A stretch of DNA of 64,000 nt from Draconibacterium sediminis (GCF_000949475.1 NZ_JRHC01000001.1:558001-622000); one strand, 5' to 3'; positions 7,460 through 16,948 are shown, counted from the stretch's first letter. Notes: generated by a model from the letters alone, not told the origin. Translations and numbers: made by a program.

Positions 7460-8199
7460 ATTTTCTCTTCACACTCGGCCTGATATTCGGCAAAAGTTTG
7501 GTTTGTTGGGTATTTTTTTGTGAGAATTTTAAAGTGTTGCAGCCCAACTTCGGGTTTGTCCTCAATTTTCTGGTACATACGAGCCAAAAAGAAATCGGCC
7601 ACTGTATTTAAGATCACATTATCTTCGGAAGCAAATTTTTCCATTCGCTTTAGTTTCATTTCGCGGGCTTCCGATTTTTTGGCGTTGGCAAAAAAGTTAA
7701 TGTTCTCGATGTATTGATACATGATCACATAACTTTCGAAAAGCTTTTGTTCGTCGCCCGAAAAAGGCGGGTCTTCCTTTTCAATAGCTGCAATCAGGTC
7801 TCTGATGTCGGAGCGTGCCGAAAGCATGCCAAATATGTTGAATTTCTTCTTTTCGTAACGCAGCTGGTAAGAGCGAACAATAATCTGTAGCATCTTTTGT
7901 TCGTAGGTATCGGTTTTGGGCAATAACGATGCGTCGATCAGTTCATCAAGTTGTTCCGAGTTTTCTTTTGAATAGGTGGTGCGGTATTTCCACCAGTGCA
8001 GATCGAGGTTCAGAAAAGTGCGGTAAAATTCGCTCAGCTCTTCCTTCCCGTTTGTGTAAGTTTTTTCAGCTTCGGTAAGGTTTTGTTGGTAGATTAAGGT
8101 GAAAATGCGGTTGGCAATGCTGTCGTTATTTACATTGTTGGCCCATGTTGACAGGCAAAAACACACCAGAAAAATTGAAAAAAATACCCGTTGAATCAT
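7456..8199 (-). CDS. Secreted TPR-like protein, tandem paralogue A
   Basis: This 247-residue protein has a signal peptide (MIQRVFFSIFLVCFCLSTWA). The mature chain is almost wholly helical by pattern: NRIFTLIYQQNLTEAEKTY resembles a TPR helix pair, and the C-terminal GLQHFKILTKKYPTNQTFAEY resembles a terminal TPR unit. The preceding gene (8283-9017) encodes a paralogue with the same plan (DSLVERIFNEMYNQHYSKAEE, VTLSYQLRYELKRFKL against IVRSYQLRYEKKKFNI). Both follow a GNAT gene in what is probably one transcript. It is a likely periplasmic scaffold; its partner is unknown. Confidence 0.7.
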   Translation of the reverse strand: MIQRVFFSIFLVCFCLSTWANNVNNDSIANRIFTLIYQQNLTEAEKTYTNGKEELSEFYRTFLNLDLHWWKYRTTYSKENSEQLDELIDASLLPKTDTYEQKMLQIIVRSYQLRYEKKKFNIFGMLSARSDIRDLIAAIEKEDPPFSGDEQKLFESYVIMYQYIENINFFANAKKSEAREMKLKRMEKFASEDNVILNTVADFFLARMYQKIEDKPEVGLQHFKILTKKYPTNQTFAEYQAECEEKI

Positions 8200-8282
8200 C
8201 TCAAAAATTTTGTGTAAAGTAAAAAGTTTCTTTGATCAAAACTTACGTGCGAAACGGAAAATTGCATGAAATGTTTCAAAAC

Positions 8283-9017
8283 CTATTTCAACTGTTCATT
8301 GCATTCATCCAGTAACTCATCAAACTTTATATTTTCAGGGTAGTTTTTGTGCAGCCATTGAAAGTATTCAACGGCATTTGTTGCATTGTTCTCGTATTTT
8401 AGCCATGTTTTTCCCAGGAAGTAGGCAACCAGGGTTTTTGTAATCCGGCTTTCCGATTGGTACAAACCGGTCATAGTTTTTAATGCTTCGCTGCAGTTTT
8501 CTGTTTTGTCCGAAACAAAAAACGGTTTCAGATAATTGTCGAAATACTGAAATAGGGCCGAATACAACTCGTACAATTCCTGCTGTCCGGGCGGTAACGT
8601 TTCGTTGGGTTTCAGCGCGGTAAAAAGCGCCTTTGTTTCCTGGCGCGTCGAAATAGCTTTAATCAGTTTAAAACGTTTGAGTTCGTAACGCAACTGATAC
8701 GACAAAGTAACCAGCCGAATCGCCTGTTGCGTGGATGATGCAGGAATGCCTGAAGAAAGTTGCTGTAAATCGTTTTCAAAGGCCGGGTAATCAGGCGTGT
8801 CGGTGCCGGTAACATTTTTCCAGTAACTCATGTCAACCGAAAGAACGGCGAAAAGAACAGAGTCGATATGGTTTTTGTTGGTGAGAAGCATTTCTTCTGC
8901 TTTGGAATAATGCTGGTTGTACATTTCGTTAAAAATGCGTTCAACAAGGCTATCCTGCGGGGAGGCAAAAACCTGACTGCCCAGAAAAAGGAATAGTAGA
9001 ATTACAATTTTTTGCAT
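8283..9017 (-). CDS. Secreted TPR-like protein, tandem paralogue B
   Basis: This 244-residue protein has a signal peptide (MQKIVILLFLFLGSQVFA) and then helical repeats. It aligns over its length with the product of 7456-8199: both keep SYQLRYE(K/L)K(K/R)F in the middle and an aromatic Y-Q-Y/YFDN helix before the C-terminal TPR-like unit. It starts only three bases after the end of the GNAT gene, which indicates translational coupling, and ends 83 bases before its paralogue. No catalytic motif is seen. Confidence 0.7.
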   Translation of the reverse strand: MQKIVILLFLFLGSQVFASPQDSLVERIFNEMYNQHYSKAEEMLLTNKNHIDSVLFAVLSVDMSYWKNVTGTDTPDYPAFENDLQQLSSGIPASSTQQAIRLVTLSYQLRYELKRFKLIKAISTRQETKALFTALKPNETLPPGQQELYELYSALFQYFDNYLKPFFVSDKTENCSEALKTMTGLYQSESRITKTLVAYFLGKTWLKYENNATNAVEYFQWLHKNYPENIKFDELLDECNEQLK

Positions 9018-9020
9018 CTG

Positions 9021-9473
9021 TTAGTTGACTTTATTTTCAAACAACATTCCGTAATGCGGAATACCATCTTCAAGGTATTCATCGGTTACGATTTTAAATC
9101 CCAGGTCTTCGTAAAATTTACGAAGGTATTTCTGAGCACTGATCTTTATTTTATCGGGCTTCCAGTTTTCCAGAATATAAGTTTTGGCTTCTTCCATCAT
9201 CTGAATTCCCAGCCCTGATCCGCGCTCTGATTCTCTCACCACAACACGCCCAATGGAATAATCGTTAAAACGTGTACCCGGTTTTAGTAAGCGCGAGTAG
9301 GCCACAATTTGTCCGTCTTTTTCCATGAACTGATGGATGGCATCCTTGTCTAACCCATCCAAATCGTTGTAAACACAGTCCTGCTCAACCACAAAAATTT
9401 CGGCTCGAAGCTGCAGAATATTATAGAGTTCGGATGTTGTTAGTTGGGTGAAATGTTTGAATTTAAAAGTCAT
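9021..9473 (-). CDS. GNAT acetyltransferase, ElaA-like
   Basis: This 150-residue cytoplasmic N-acetyltransferase would use acetyl-CoA. The start is the ATG at 9471-9473; the longer frame would need a TTG. The N-terminus (LYNILQLRAEIFVVEQDCVYNDLDGLD) is the hallmark of the ElaA subgroup. The acetyl-CoA pyrophosphate loop is RESERGSGLGIQMM (R/Q-x-x-G-x-G/A signature), and the C-terminal KFYEDLGF motif closes the fold. The substrate is unknown for this subgroup. It is first in a predicted three-gene transcript with two secreted TPR-like proteins, but a functional link is not obvious. Confidence 0.85.
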   Translation of the reverse strand: MTFKFKHFTQLTTSELYNILQLRAEIFVVEQDCVYNDLDGLDKDAIHQFMEKDGQIVAYSRLLKPGTRFNDYSIGRVVVRESERGSGLGIQMMEEAKTYILENWKPDKIKISAQKYLRKFYEDLGFKIVTDEYLEDGIPHYGMLFENKVN

Positions 9474-9545
9474 AGTAACAGCTTGGAGCAAGGCGCCAGG
9501 CGCAAAGCGATTTGTTGTGCAATGATAATAAATTTTGATTATTCA

Positions 9546-9666
9546 TCTGACCCCTAAATCCCCAAAGGGGACTTTTGGGCCGGTGAAAAGAATTGGCGGT
9601 CTATAAATTAAACCACTAGTCTGATTCCTCTCCGCCAAATGGCGGAAGGTTAGGTGGGGTGGGGTG
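9546..9666. repeat. Tandem repeat unit 1 (CCCCTAAATCCCC / CCGCC-GGCGG type)
   Basis: The unit begins TCTGACCCCTAAATCCCC and contains two small palindromes (CCCCAAAGGGG and CCGCCAAATGGCGG). It repeats after 151 bp at 9697-9817 with about 90% identity by eye. Related shorter copies lie at 20378-20443 and probably 17884-17936 and 32316-32379. Elements of this composition are common in Bacteroidota intergenic DNA. Confidence 0.8.
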
Positions 9667-9696
9667 TAGTAATTGAATGTTTTTATCAATAACCAT

Positions 9697-9817
9697 TCTG
9701 ACCCCTAAATCCCCAAAGGGGACTTTTGGGCCGGTGAATGGAATTGGCGGTCTGGAAATAAAACCACTATTCTGGTTCCTCTCCGCCAACTGGCGGAAGG
9801 CTAGGAGGGGTCAATTT
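9697..9817. repeat. Tandem repeat unit 2, overlapping the DUF559 gene
   Basis: This is the second copy of the 9546-9666 unit. Its right part (9767-9816) is translated on the minus strand as the last 15 or so residues and stop codon of the DUF559 gene, so the repeat supplies the C-terminal tail of that protein. Confidence 0.8.
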
Positions 9818-10201
9818 ATCAACTTCATTTTTTATCTTGAGAACTACTTCTTCAATATCATTTTCAATCTCTTCATTCGTAAAACGTACAACTCTGTATC
9901 CAACTGCAGCAAGCCTTTTGGTTCGCTCGTTGTCTTCTGCTTTTTTGAACAAATGGATTTTTCCATCCACCTCAATGATTAGCTTTATGGAAAGTGCGAC
10001 AAAATCAGGAATGTAAAAATCGATGATGTGTTGTCTTCTGAATTTTACACCAAGCTGCTTATTTCTTAGCTTTTCCCAAAGCATATTTTCCGCTTTGGTC
10101 ATTTCATTTTTAAGTTTTTCCCTTTCGTCTTTATACTTTTTATAGAAATCAGAGTTGGCAGTTTGCCAGCGTGGTTTGTTGTTTGGGTTATCTGAATCCA
10201 T
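9767..10201 (-). CDS. DUF559 / Vsr-like endonuclease-fold protein
   Basis: This 144-residue protein starts at the ATG at 10199-10201 (a TTG four codons earlier is less likely). The order ENMLWEKLRNKQLGVKFRRQ, then IIDFYIPDFVALSIKLIIEVDGKIH, then RTKRLAAVGYRVVRFTNEEIEND defines the DUF559 domain, a restriction-endonuclease-like fold in which the D and ExDG residues correspond to the PD-(D/E)xK metal site. The role of stand-alone DUF559 proteins is not established. The tail LTPPSLPPVGGEEPE is encoded inside an intergenic repeat. It starts 13 bases after the GntP gene on the same strand and could be co-transcribed, though this may be chance insertion. Confidence 0.85.
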   Translation of the reverse strand: MDSDNPNNKPRWQTANSDFYKKYKDEREKLKNEMTKAENMLWEKLRNKQLGVKFRRQHIIDFYIPDFVALSIKLIIEVDGKIHLFKKAEDNERTKRLAAVGYRVVRFTNEEIENDIEEVVLKIKNEVDKLTPPSLPPVGGEEPE

Positions 10202-10213
10202 AATCTGTTGCAA

Positions 10214-11572
10214 TTAAAAAAACAAACTAGCCAACATCGTAAACACCAGTCCGCAAACTGCAATTATCGATTCCATAACCGTCCAGCTTTGCAGGGTTTG
10301 TTTTTCGTTCATTCCAAAATATTTACCAACCAGCCAAAATCCACTGTCGTTTACATGCGATAATAAAGTTGCTCCCGATGCAATGGATAGTACCACCAGT
10401 GCACGTTGCGGGTCGTTTAAGCCAAATTCGCTTAATATTGGTGCAATTATCCCCGCTGCGGTAATCATGGCAACAGTTGCTGAGCCTTGTGTTACCCGTA
10501 CAATAGCTGCTAAAATCCAGGCCAGTAAAATTGGTGGAAGTGCTGAATTTGCCATCGAATCAGCCATCATTTTACCGATTCCCGAATCAACTAAAATTTG
10601 TTTAAGTACGCCTCCTGCGCCGGTTATTAAAATAATAATACCCGCCGGGCCAAGTGCTTTGGTGCTCAGATCGAGAATCGTTTGTTTTGACATTCCTCTT
10701 TTTACACACAAAACATAAATGGCAATTAAAGTGGCAATTATCAGGGCCGAAAACGGATGCCCGATAAATTCAACACCATCTGTCAGCGCTGATTTTTCGA
10801 TCACTCCTTTTTCAACAAGTAACGAGGATAAGGTATTTAGTAAAATTAATACAAGTGGTATTGAAATAATTAGTGCTATAACGCGAAACGAAGGAAGGTT
10901 TTGGTCTTCTTTTTCTTCTTCGGAAGAGTTTAAAAACTCGGCGGGAGGTAAAATGTGTATTTTTTTTGAAATGTATTTTCCCCAGAGAGGACCCGCGATT
11001 ACCGCCGTTGGAAATCCTAGCAGAACACCAAAGAATATAACCCAGCCCAACTGGGCATTCAAAATATCAGCAACAGCAACCGGGCCAGGTGTTGGAGGAA
11101 TAAAACTATGAGTAACGGCAAGTCCAGCTAAAAGTGGTATGCCGTAATAAAGTAGCGACTTTTGGGTGTCTTTCGACAAGGCATAAATAATAGGTACCAG
11201 GATGATAAATCCCACATCGAGAAAAACAGGAATGGCTACAATAAACCCCGTGATCACCATCGCCCATGATGCCTTTTCTTTTCCGAACTTTTTCACCAAA
11301 GAGTGGGCGAGCGAGATGGCACCTCCCGAACTCTCAAGCATTTGACCGAAGATGGCGCCCAGGCCAACCACCGTAGCCACAAAACCCAGCGTACTTCCCA
11401 TACCGTCCTGAATGCTCTGAAGAATATCGTTCAGCGGCATTCCGGTGAGAATTCCCACATAGATTGAAATGATAAGTAACGAAATAAATGCACTGATTTT
11501 TAATTTGAGCACCATAAGAAGCAGCAGTGCAACTGCCGAGGTGACCAGGAAAAAGATAAATAATGTTGACAT
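10214..11572 (-). CDS. GntP-family gluconate/sugar-acid:H+ symporter
   Basis: This 452-residue inner-membrane permease has about a dozen hydrophobic segments. The family signatures are visible: TVVGLGAIFGQMLESSGGA, the PVFLDVGFIILVPIIYAL segment and the HSFIPPTPGPVAVADIL loop that is nearly invariant in GntP/IdnT. The substrate is probably a gluconate-like sugar acid. It is the last metabolic gene of a minus-strand operon after a zinc-dependent dehydrogenase and a Gfo/Idh/MocA oxidoreductase, a combination typical of hexonate or hexitol catabolism. The exact sugar cannot be read from sequence. Confidence 0.9.
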   Translation of the reverse strand: MSTLFIFFLVTSAVALLLLMVLKLKISAFISLLIISIYVGILTGMPLNDILQSIQDGMGSTLGFVATVVGLGAIFGQMLESSGGAISLAHSLVKKFGKEKASWAMVITGFIVAIPVFLDVGFIILVPIIYALSKDTQKSLLYYGIPLLAGLAVTHSFIPPTPGPVAVADILNAQLGWVIFFGVLLGFPTAVIAGPLWGKYISKKIHILPPAEFLNSSEEEKEDQNLPSFRVIALIISIPLVLILLNTLSSLLVEKGVIEKSALTDGVEFIGHPFSALIIATLIAIYVLCVKRGMSKQTILDLSTKALGPAGIIILITGAGGVLKQILVDSGIGKMMADSMANSALPPILLAWILAAIVRVTQGSATVAMITAAGIIAPILSEFGLNDPQRALVVLSIASGATLLSHVNDSGFWLVGKYFGMNEKQTLQSWTVMESIIAVCGLVFTMLASLFF

Positions 11573-11602
11573 CGTTGTTAGGTTTAGTTTGTGTAAATTC
11601 AG

Positions 11603-12730
11603 CTATACCAGCCTTCCGTCCATATCATTTCGGCCTGTTTCGGGTTGAAGTGGAAATTTTACCGGCCGGTTGTCGCGTGTTGATCGATAAATGGCAGTAA
11701 ACAACTCCACTGTCTTTCGCCCTTCTTCTCCGCTTACCAACGGATCGGTATTATGGCTCAAAGACTCCAAAAAATCTTCAATTTGTTTTTCCATGTAATA
11801 AACCGTTGGATCTACTGATTGAAAAAATGCAGCATCTTCTTTTTTCCACTGATCGAGGTATTGTTCTTCGCCGGGAACAGTCCAAATGTCGTTTACAGGA
11901 GGTTCCAGTATCCCCGACATTCCGGCTATAAACATGGCCCCTTCGTCGGTTTGAACGCCCACCGAAGCACCATTGTCGCCATGCACATGTACTTTCCCGT
12001 AAATCCCGGGTTTGGTCGAATTACTAACGATAATGTTACCAATACCGCCATTTTTGAATTTTATAATTGCCACCGCCGTGTCTTCCACTTCGATGTAGGG
12101 ATGATTCAGGTTTTTCGAAACGCCGTAAACTTCATCAATTTCGCCCATGTACCACAACAAAATATCCAGTTGATGCGGCGCCTGGTTAACCAAAACGCCA
12201 CCGCCTTCCATTTTCCAGGTTCCCCGCCACGCGTCTGAATCGTAATAGGCTTTATCGCGCCAGCCAAGCATGTTTACGGTTCCAAAAACAGGCTTCCCGA
12301 TTTTACCATCGTCGATTGCGGTTTTTATTCTTTTAGCAGGTTCGTACCATCGTCGCTGACTGATGACTCCGAGCTTAACGCCATGTTTTTTGCTTGCATT
12401 TATCATTTGGTCAGAATCAGCAAGTGTTGATGCCAGCGGTTTCTCAACCAAAACATTTGCTCCGGCCTCAGCTGCTTGCAGGGTTGGCCCGAGGTGAAAA
12501 GGATGAGGCGTGCAAACGATGACCAGGTCAATTTTCTTATCGGAAACAAGTTTTGAAATATCGGTAAAGGCTTCGATGTTGTATTTGGAAGCGAAGCTTT
12601 TTGCCGTTTCCGGGGTTCGGCTCCAGACACCTGATAAACGGGCATTGGGAATATTTTGGATGGCTTTGGCATGAAGATGAGCTACTTTTCCGCAACCCAG
12701 AATGGCTATGTTGAACAGATTTTTTTTCAA
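11603..12730 (-). CDS. Gfo/Idh/MocA-family sugar oxidoreductase
   Basis: This 375-residue NAD(P)-dependent dehydrogenase would act on sugars or inositols. The Rossmann motif is AILGCGKVAHLHA (residues 9-21) and the conserved EKP triad (96-98) holds the catalytic lysine. NQAPHQLDILLWYMG carries the usual active-site histidine region. There is no signal peptide, so it acts in the cytoplasm, unlike the Tat-exported relative at 39186-40526. It lies 30 bases before the GntP permease and 60 bases after the dehydrogenase, in one operon with both. Confidence 0.9.
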   Translation of the reverse strand: MKKNLFNIAILGCGKVAHLHAKAIQNIPNARLSGVWSRTPETAKSFASKYNIEAFTDISKLVSDKKIDLVIVCTPHPFHLGPTLQAAEAGANVLVEKPLASTLADSDQMINASKKHGVKLGVISQRRWYEPAKRIKTAIDDGKIGKPVFGTVNMLGWRDKAYYDSDAWRGTWKMEGGGVLVNQAPHQLDILLWYMGEIDEVYGVSKNLNHPYIEVEDTAVAIIKFKNGGIGNIIVSNSTKPGIYGKVHVHGDNGASVGVQTDEGAMFIAGMSGILEPPVNDIWTVPGEEQYLDQWKKEDAAFFQSVDPTVYYMEKQIEDFLESLSHNTDPLVSGEEGRKTVELFTAIYRSTRDNRPVKFPLQPETGRNDMDGRLV

Positions 12731-12790
12731 GATAAGTTAAGTTTTATGGTTTACTTTGATTTAGGTATTGTTGGAAAGAAATGAAAGATT

Positions 12791-13822
12791 TTATGGTACA
12801 AGAATAACTTTTTTCAAACCGGCTTCTTTGTTGTACAGTCGCTTAAACCAATCGGCACCCTCCGATAGAGGAGCAACAGCGGAGATCATTTCATTTACAT
12901 TGATTTTACCGGCAGCAATAAGTTGAAGTACTGTTTCATATTCTCCCCGGATCGCACAGCTTCCCAATATTTTTATTTCGCGGGTAACCACACTTTGAAG
13001 CGGGAAATTGATGTTGGCAGAAAGGTTTCCAACCAGCACCACTTTTCCTCCCTTTCTCACAATTTCGATGGCATTGTTAACGGTTGGTTCAATACCAACA
13101 GCTTCGAAAACATGGTCGATTCCGCGTGAATTTGTTCGGGCTAAAACCTCTTTTATCAGATTATCTTTGTTGGGATTCAGAATGACTTCAGCTCCAAATT
13201 TTTTTGCCATATCCAGCTTTGAACTTTCAACATCAATAGCAAAAAGTGGCGAGGCATTGGAAAGCGACAGGAGTTGAACAAGGAACAAACCGATCATTCC
13301 TGTACCGATGACTGCAGCACTTTCTCCCAATTGGAATCCCGATTGTTTAATGGCATGAAGCGCAACGGCGGCGGGTTCGACCATGGCCGCCTGCTCAAAC
13401 GAAACATTATCGGGCAGTTTGTACAAAATATGCTCCGGCACCGTTACATATTCGGCAAAAGCACCATGTTTTTTGTAAGTCCCCGGCGACACGCCAAGTA
13501 CTTGTCTGTTCTCACTAAGGTTGTAATGTCCGTTCAAAGTGTACCAATCATTTAAAGGATATATCGTTGAGTCGAAGGTTACCCTGTCGCCAATATTCCA
13601 GCCTGAAACTTCGCTTCCGAGCGCTGCGATACCCCCCGAAGCTTCGTGACCCATTATAAGCGGTGGTTTTCTTCTTCCGGTGCTACCGTCCATCCCGTGC
13701 ACATCAGAGCCGCAAATTCCGCAGGCTTTTACTTTTACAAGGACTTCATTTGGGGCCGGAACGGGTTCGGCAACATCTTTATAAACCAATTCATTGTAGT
13801 TTTCGAATACCAGTGCCTTCAT
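12791..13822 (-). CDS. Zinc-dependent MDR dehydrogenase (sorbitol/threonine dehydrogenase-like)
   Basis: This 343-residue medium-chain dehydrogenase would oxidise a polyol or sugar acid with NAD(P). The catalytic zinc ligands are present: Cys37 (ACGICGSDVHG), His59-Glu60 (IMGHEASG) and Glu149 (MVEPAAVALHA). The nucleotide site is VIGTGMIGLFLVQL. The lobe that normally carries four structural-zinc cysteines reads LNDWYTLNGHYNLSENRQVLG and has none, so the second zinc has been lost, as in some sorbitol dehydrogenases. It is the first gene of the operon with the Gfo/Idh/MocA enzyme and the GntP transporter and probably supplies one oxidation step of that pathway. Confidence 0.9.
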   Translation of the reverse strand: MKALVFENYNELVYKDVAEPVPAPNEVLVKVKACGICGSDVHGMDGSTGRRKPPLIMGHEASGGIAALGSEVSGWNIGDRVTFDSTIYPLNDWYTLNGHYNLSENRQVLGVSPGTYKKHGAFAEYVTVPEHILYKLPDNVSFEQAAMVEPAAVALHAIKQSGFQLGESAAVIGTGMIGLFLVQLLSLSNASPLFAIDVESSKLDMAKKFGAEVILNPNKDNLIKEVLARTNSRGIDHVFEAVGIEPTVNNAIEIVRKGGKVVLVGNLSANINFPLQSVVTREIKILGSCAIRGEYETVLQLIAAGKINVNEMISAVAPLSEGADWFKRLYNKEAGLKKVILVP

Positions 13823-14184
13823 ACTTTTTAAATCTGATAGTTGGATTTAAATATAGATATATGAGCGGACGTTAGCAAGTTAACAACAGAACTCTTTTGC
13901 ATTCTGATAAATACAGATGCATCCTAAATTCAGGCAAAGTCATTCCAACCTTGTTTCGGAATTTCTGTCATACAAAGCATCTTAATCCGTGAATAAACAG
14001 ACATCATTAGGAATCGAGGTTGGATGGTTGAACTCATGTCCAAAAAAAGTGATTGAAATTTCTGTCTTTCTCTCGATTTATCTCCTTACTCACATACAAA
14101 ATCTCAATATTCAAACGCTGTATTTAAACCCAAGATTAAATCATTTGTAGAAACATTTTAAATTAGCTATTTTAGATTGCCTTT
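13823..14184. other. Intergenic region between divergent sugar-acid and sdh operons
   Basis: These 362 bases hold no convincing ORF, RNA gene or strong hairpin. The right end runs into the sdh promoter. A promoter for the leftward operon must lie here, but no exact TAnnTTTG box was found on the minus strand. Confidence 0.5.
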
Positions 14185-14216
14185 TTTGCTGGTATATTTG
14201 CGTTCGTCTACATTTG
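14185..14216 (+). promoter_or_regulatory. Bacteroidota-type promoter of sdhCAB
   Basis: TTTG (14185-14188), a 20-nt spacer and TACATTTG (14209-14216) match the -33/-7 consensus exactly. A second -7-like box, TATATTTG, lies at 14193-14200. Initiation near 14221-14223 would give a leader of about 43 nt before sdhC. Confidence 0.7.
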
Positions 14217-14264
14217 TGGCGCTTTAAGCAAAATTCAGAATCAACCAAAAATAAATAATAGATT

Positions 14265-14954
14265 ATGAGCAAATTTTTAACAGCCTCGATTGGAAGAAAA
14301 TTTGTGATGAGCCTGTCGGGATTATTCCTGGTAGTGTTTATTGCAGTCCACTTGGGCCTCAACTTATTACTGATTTTTGACAACAGCGGTGATTTGTTTA
14401 ATCAGGGAGCTCACTTTATGGCTACTAACCCCCTGATTAAGATTATGGAACCCATCCTCGGATTAGGTTTTATCATTCACATTGTTTGGTCATTCTTCCT
14501 CGAGTATCAAAACTGGAAAGCACGCCCGGTTAAGTATGCGAAAAAGAACATGAGCGGAGCAAGCTCGTGGGCGTCGCGTAACATGCTGGTTTTAGGTGGT
14601 TTGGTTTTGGTATTCCTTATCATCCACATCATTAACTTCTTTGTTAAGATGAAATTTACCGGTGATCCGCTTTTGGCCGAAGTAACCATCAATGGCGAGC
14701 ACATGCACAATGCGTACGCTTTGGTTTCGTCTGCTTTTATAAACAGCGCTGCACTGGGTATTTTCTACATTCTTGGTGGTATTCTACTGGGAATTCACCT
14801 TTCGCATGGTTTCTGGTCGGCTTTCCAAACCTTGGGTTTAAACAACAAACATTGGTTAAACCGCTGGAAAGTTATTGGTACGATTTACGCAATTCTTATT
14901 GCAGTGGGTTACGCCGTTATTCCACTTTATTTCATGTTAGGATTGTATAAATAA
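14265..14954 (+). CDS. sdhC: Succinate dehydrogenase/fumarate reductase cytochrome b subunit
   Basis: This 229-residue single-polypeptide membrane anchor binds haem b and quinone, the arrangement found in the Bacillus/Bacteroidota/Wolinella type of complex II. It has five hydrophobic helices. Histidines in the helices ([34 protein letters not shown]) are suitable axial haem ligands. It is the first gene of sdhCAB, with sdhA 16 bases downstream. The complex can run as succinate:quinone reductase or fumarate reductase; the sequence does not decide which, though anaerobic Bacteroidota mostly reduce fumarate. Confidence 0.95.
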   Translation: MSKFLTASIGRKFVMSLSGLFLVVFIAVHLGLNLLLIFDNSGDLFNQGAHFMATNPLIKIMEPILGLGFIIHIVWSFFLEYQNWKARPVKYAKKNMSGASSWASRNMLVLGGLVLVFLIIHIINFFVKMKFTGDPLLAEVTINGEHMHNAYALVSSAFINSAALGIFYILGGILLGIHLSHGFWSAFQTLGLNNKHWLNRWKVIGTIYAILIAVGYAVIPLYFMLGLYK

Positions 14955-14970
14955 AAAAGAGGAAAGAATT

Positions 14971-16911
14971 ATGAGCATTTTAGATAGTAAGATACCTGAA
15001 GGGCCGTTGGCAGAGAAGTGGAGCAAACACAAAGCTGCCATTAAAGTAGTGAGCCCTGCTAACAAGCGTAAATTAGAAATTATTGTTGTAGGTACCGGTT
15101 TAGGTGGTGCCTCGGCAGCTGCTTCTTTAGCAGAATTAGGATACAAAGTAAAAGCATTTTGTTACCAGGACAGCCCGCGTCGTGCGCACTCAATTGCTGC
15201 ACAGGGTGGTATTAATGCTGCAAAAAACTATCAGAACGATAACGACTCGGTTTACCGTTTGTTCTACGATACAATTAAAGGTGGCGACTACCGTGCACGT
15301 GAAGCTAACGTTTACCGTTTGGCCGAAGTTTCGCCAAATATTATCGACCAGTGTGTTGCACAGGGTGTACCATTTGGCCGCGAATACGGTGGTTTGTTAG
15401 ATAACCGTTCGTTTGGTGGTGTATTGGTAAGCCGTACGTTCTACGCACGTGGGCAAACCGGTCAGCAGTTGTTAATTGGTGCTTACCAGGCTTTAAACCG
15501 TCAGATTTCGAAAGGTGCCGTTGAAATGTACAACCGCCACGAAATGTTGGATTTGGTTAAAATCGACGGAAAAGCCCGTGGTATTATTGCCCGCGACCTT
15601 GTTTCGGGCGAGATTAAACGTTTTGGTGCACACGCCGTTGTTGTTGCAACCGGAGGTTACGGAAACGTATTCTTCCTGTCGACCAACGCAATGGGAAGTA
15701 ACGGATCGGCAGCATGGCAGTGTTACAAACGTGGTGCTTTTATGTCGAACCCATGTTTCGTACAAATTCACCCAACTTGTATTCCTGTTCATGGCGATCA
15801 GCAGTCGAAACTGACTTTGATGTCGGAGTCGTTGCGTAACGATGGTCGTGTTTGGGTGCCAAAGAAAAAAGAAGATGCAGTAAAATTGCAGAAAGGTGAA
15901 ATTGGTCCGAACGACATTCCTGATGAAGATCGCGACTTTTACCTGGAAAGAAGATATCCTTCGTACGGTAACCTTGTACCTCGTGACGTTGCATCGCGTG
16001 CAGCGAAAGAACGTTGCGATGCTGGTTTTGGAGTTAACTCTGAAGGTAAAGCAGTATTCCTCGACTTTAAATATTCGATCGATCGTTTAGGTAAAAACGT
16101 AATTGCACAGCGTTATGGTAACCTGTTCCAGATGTACGAAAAGATTACCGACGTTGATCCGTACACCGAGCCAATGATGATTTACCCGGCTATCCACTAC
16201 TCAATGGGTGGTACCTGGGTTGATTACAACCTGATGACAACTGTTCCTGGTTTGTATTCAATTGGTGAAGCTAACTTCTCCGATCACGGTGCTAACCGCC
16301 TGGGTGCTTCGGCACTGATGCAAGGTTTGGCCGACGGATATTTTGTATTGCCATACACTATTGGTGATTACCTGGCTGATGAAATTATGACGCCAATGGC
16401 CGACACAAACGCTCCTGAGTTTGCTGAAGTTGAAAAAGACGTAAAAGATCGTATCGAGAAATTATACAACATTAAAGGATCGAAACCGGTTGATTATTTC
16501 CACAAAAAACTTGGACAGGTAATGTGGGATTACGTTGGTATGGCCCGTAATGCTGAAGGTTTGCAAAAAGCGATCGATATGATCAAGGAAATTCGCGAAG
16601 AATTCTGGAAAGACGTTCGTATTCCTGGCGAATTGGATAATCTTAATCCTGAGTTGGAGAAAGCCGGTCGTGTTGCCGATTTCTTCGATATTGGTGAGTT
16701 GATGGCTCGCGATGCACTCGACAGAAACGAATCGTGTGGTGGACACTTCCGTGAAGAGTCGGCTACCGAAGAAGGTGAAGCAAAACGTAACGACGAAAAA
16801 TTCACTTACGTATCGTGCTGGGAGTACAAAGGAGAGGGCGTTGAGCCGGATATGCATAAAGAAGATTTGGTATTTGAGAATGTGAAGCTTACGCAGCGTT
16901 CTTACAAATAA
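14971..16911 (+). CDS. sdhA: Succinate dehydrogenase/fumarate reductase flavoprotein subunit
   Basis: This 646-residue catalytic subunit interconverts succinate and fumarate with covalent FAD. The FAD site starts with [19 protein letters not shown], the FAD-linking histidine lies in [19 protein letters not shown], and the dicarboxylate site includes [15 protein letters not shown] and the [15 protein letters not shown] block near the C-terminal side. Its length is typical of the Bacteroidota/epsilon type. A purine-rich stretch (AGAGGAAAG) precedes the ATG, one of the few Shine-Dalgarno-like sequences in the window. It lies in an operon with sdhC and sdhB. Confidence 0.97.
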   Translation: MSILDSKIPEGPLAEKWSKHKAAIKVVSPANKRKLEIIVVGTGLGGASAAASLAELGYKVKAFCYQDSPRRAHSIAAQGGINAAKNYQNDNDSVYRLFYDTIKGGDYRAREANVYRLAEVSPNIIDQCVAQGVPFGREYGGLLDNRSFGGVLVSRTFYARGQTGQQLLIGAYQALNRQISKGAVEMYNRHEMLDLVKIDGKARGIIARDLVSGEIKRFGAHAVVVATGGYGNVFFLSTNAMGSNGSAAWQCYKRGAFMSNPCFVQIHPTCIPVHGDQQSKLTLMSESLRNDGRVWVPKKKEDAVKLQKGEIGPNDIPDEDRDFYLERRYPSYGNLVPRDVASRAAKERCDAGFGVNSEGKAVFLDFKYSIDRLGKNVIAQRYGNLFQMYEKITDVDPYTEPMMIYPAIHYSMGGTWVDYNLMTTVPGLYSIGEANFSDHGANRLGASALMQGLADGYFVLPYTIGDYLADEIMTPMADTNAPEFAEVEKDVKDRIEKLYNIKGSKPVDYFHKKLGQVMWDYVGMARNAEGLQKAIDMIKEIREEFWKDVRIPGELDNLNPELEKAGRVADFFDIGELMARDALDRNESCGGHFREESATEEGEAKRNDEKFTYVSCWEYKGEGVEPDMHKEDLVFENVKLTQRSYK

Positions 16912-16948
16912 TCGATCGAATAATTATAAATCATAAATCTGTAAGATT

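Noticed and set aside
9546-9817. Possible CRISPR array from tandem repeat units
   Set aside because: Only two long units (121 bp), no regular short spacers and no cas genes.
14141-14383. 80-codon minus-strand ORF over the sdh promoter
   Set aside because: It overlaps the consensus promoter and the start of sdhC and has no family features.
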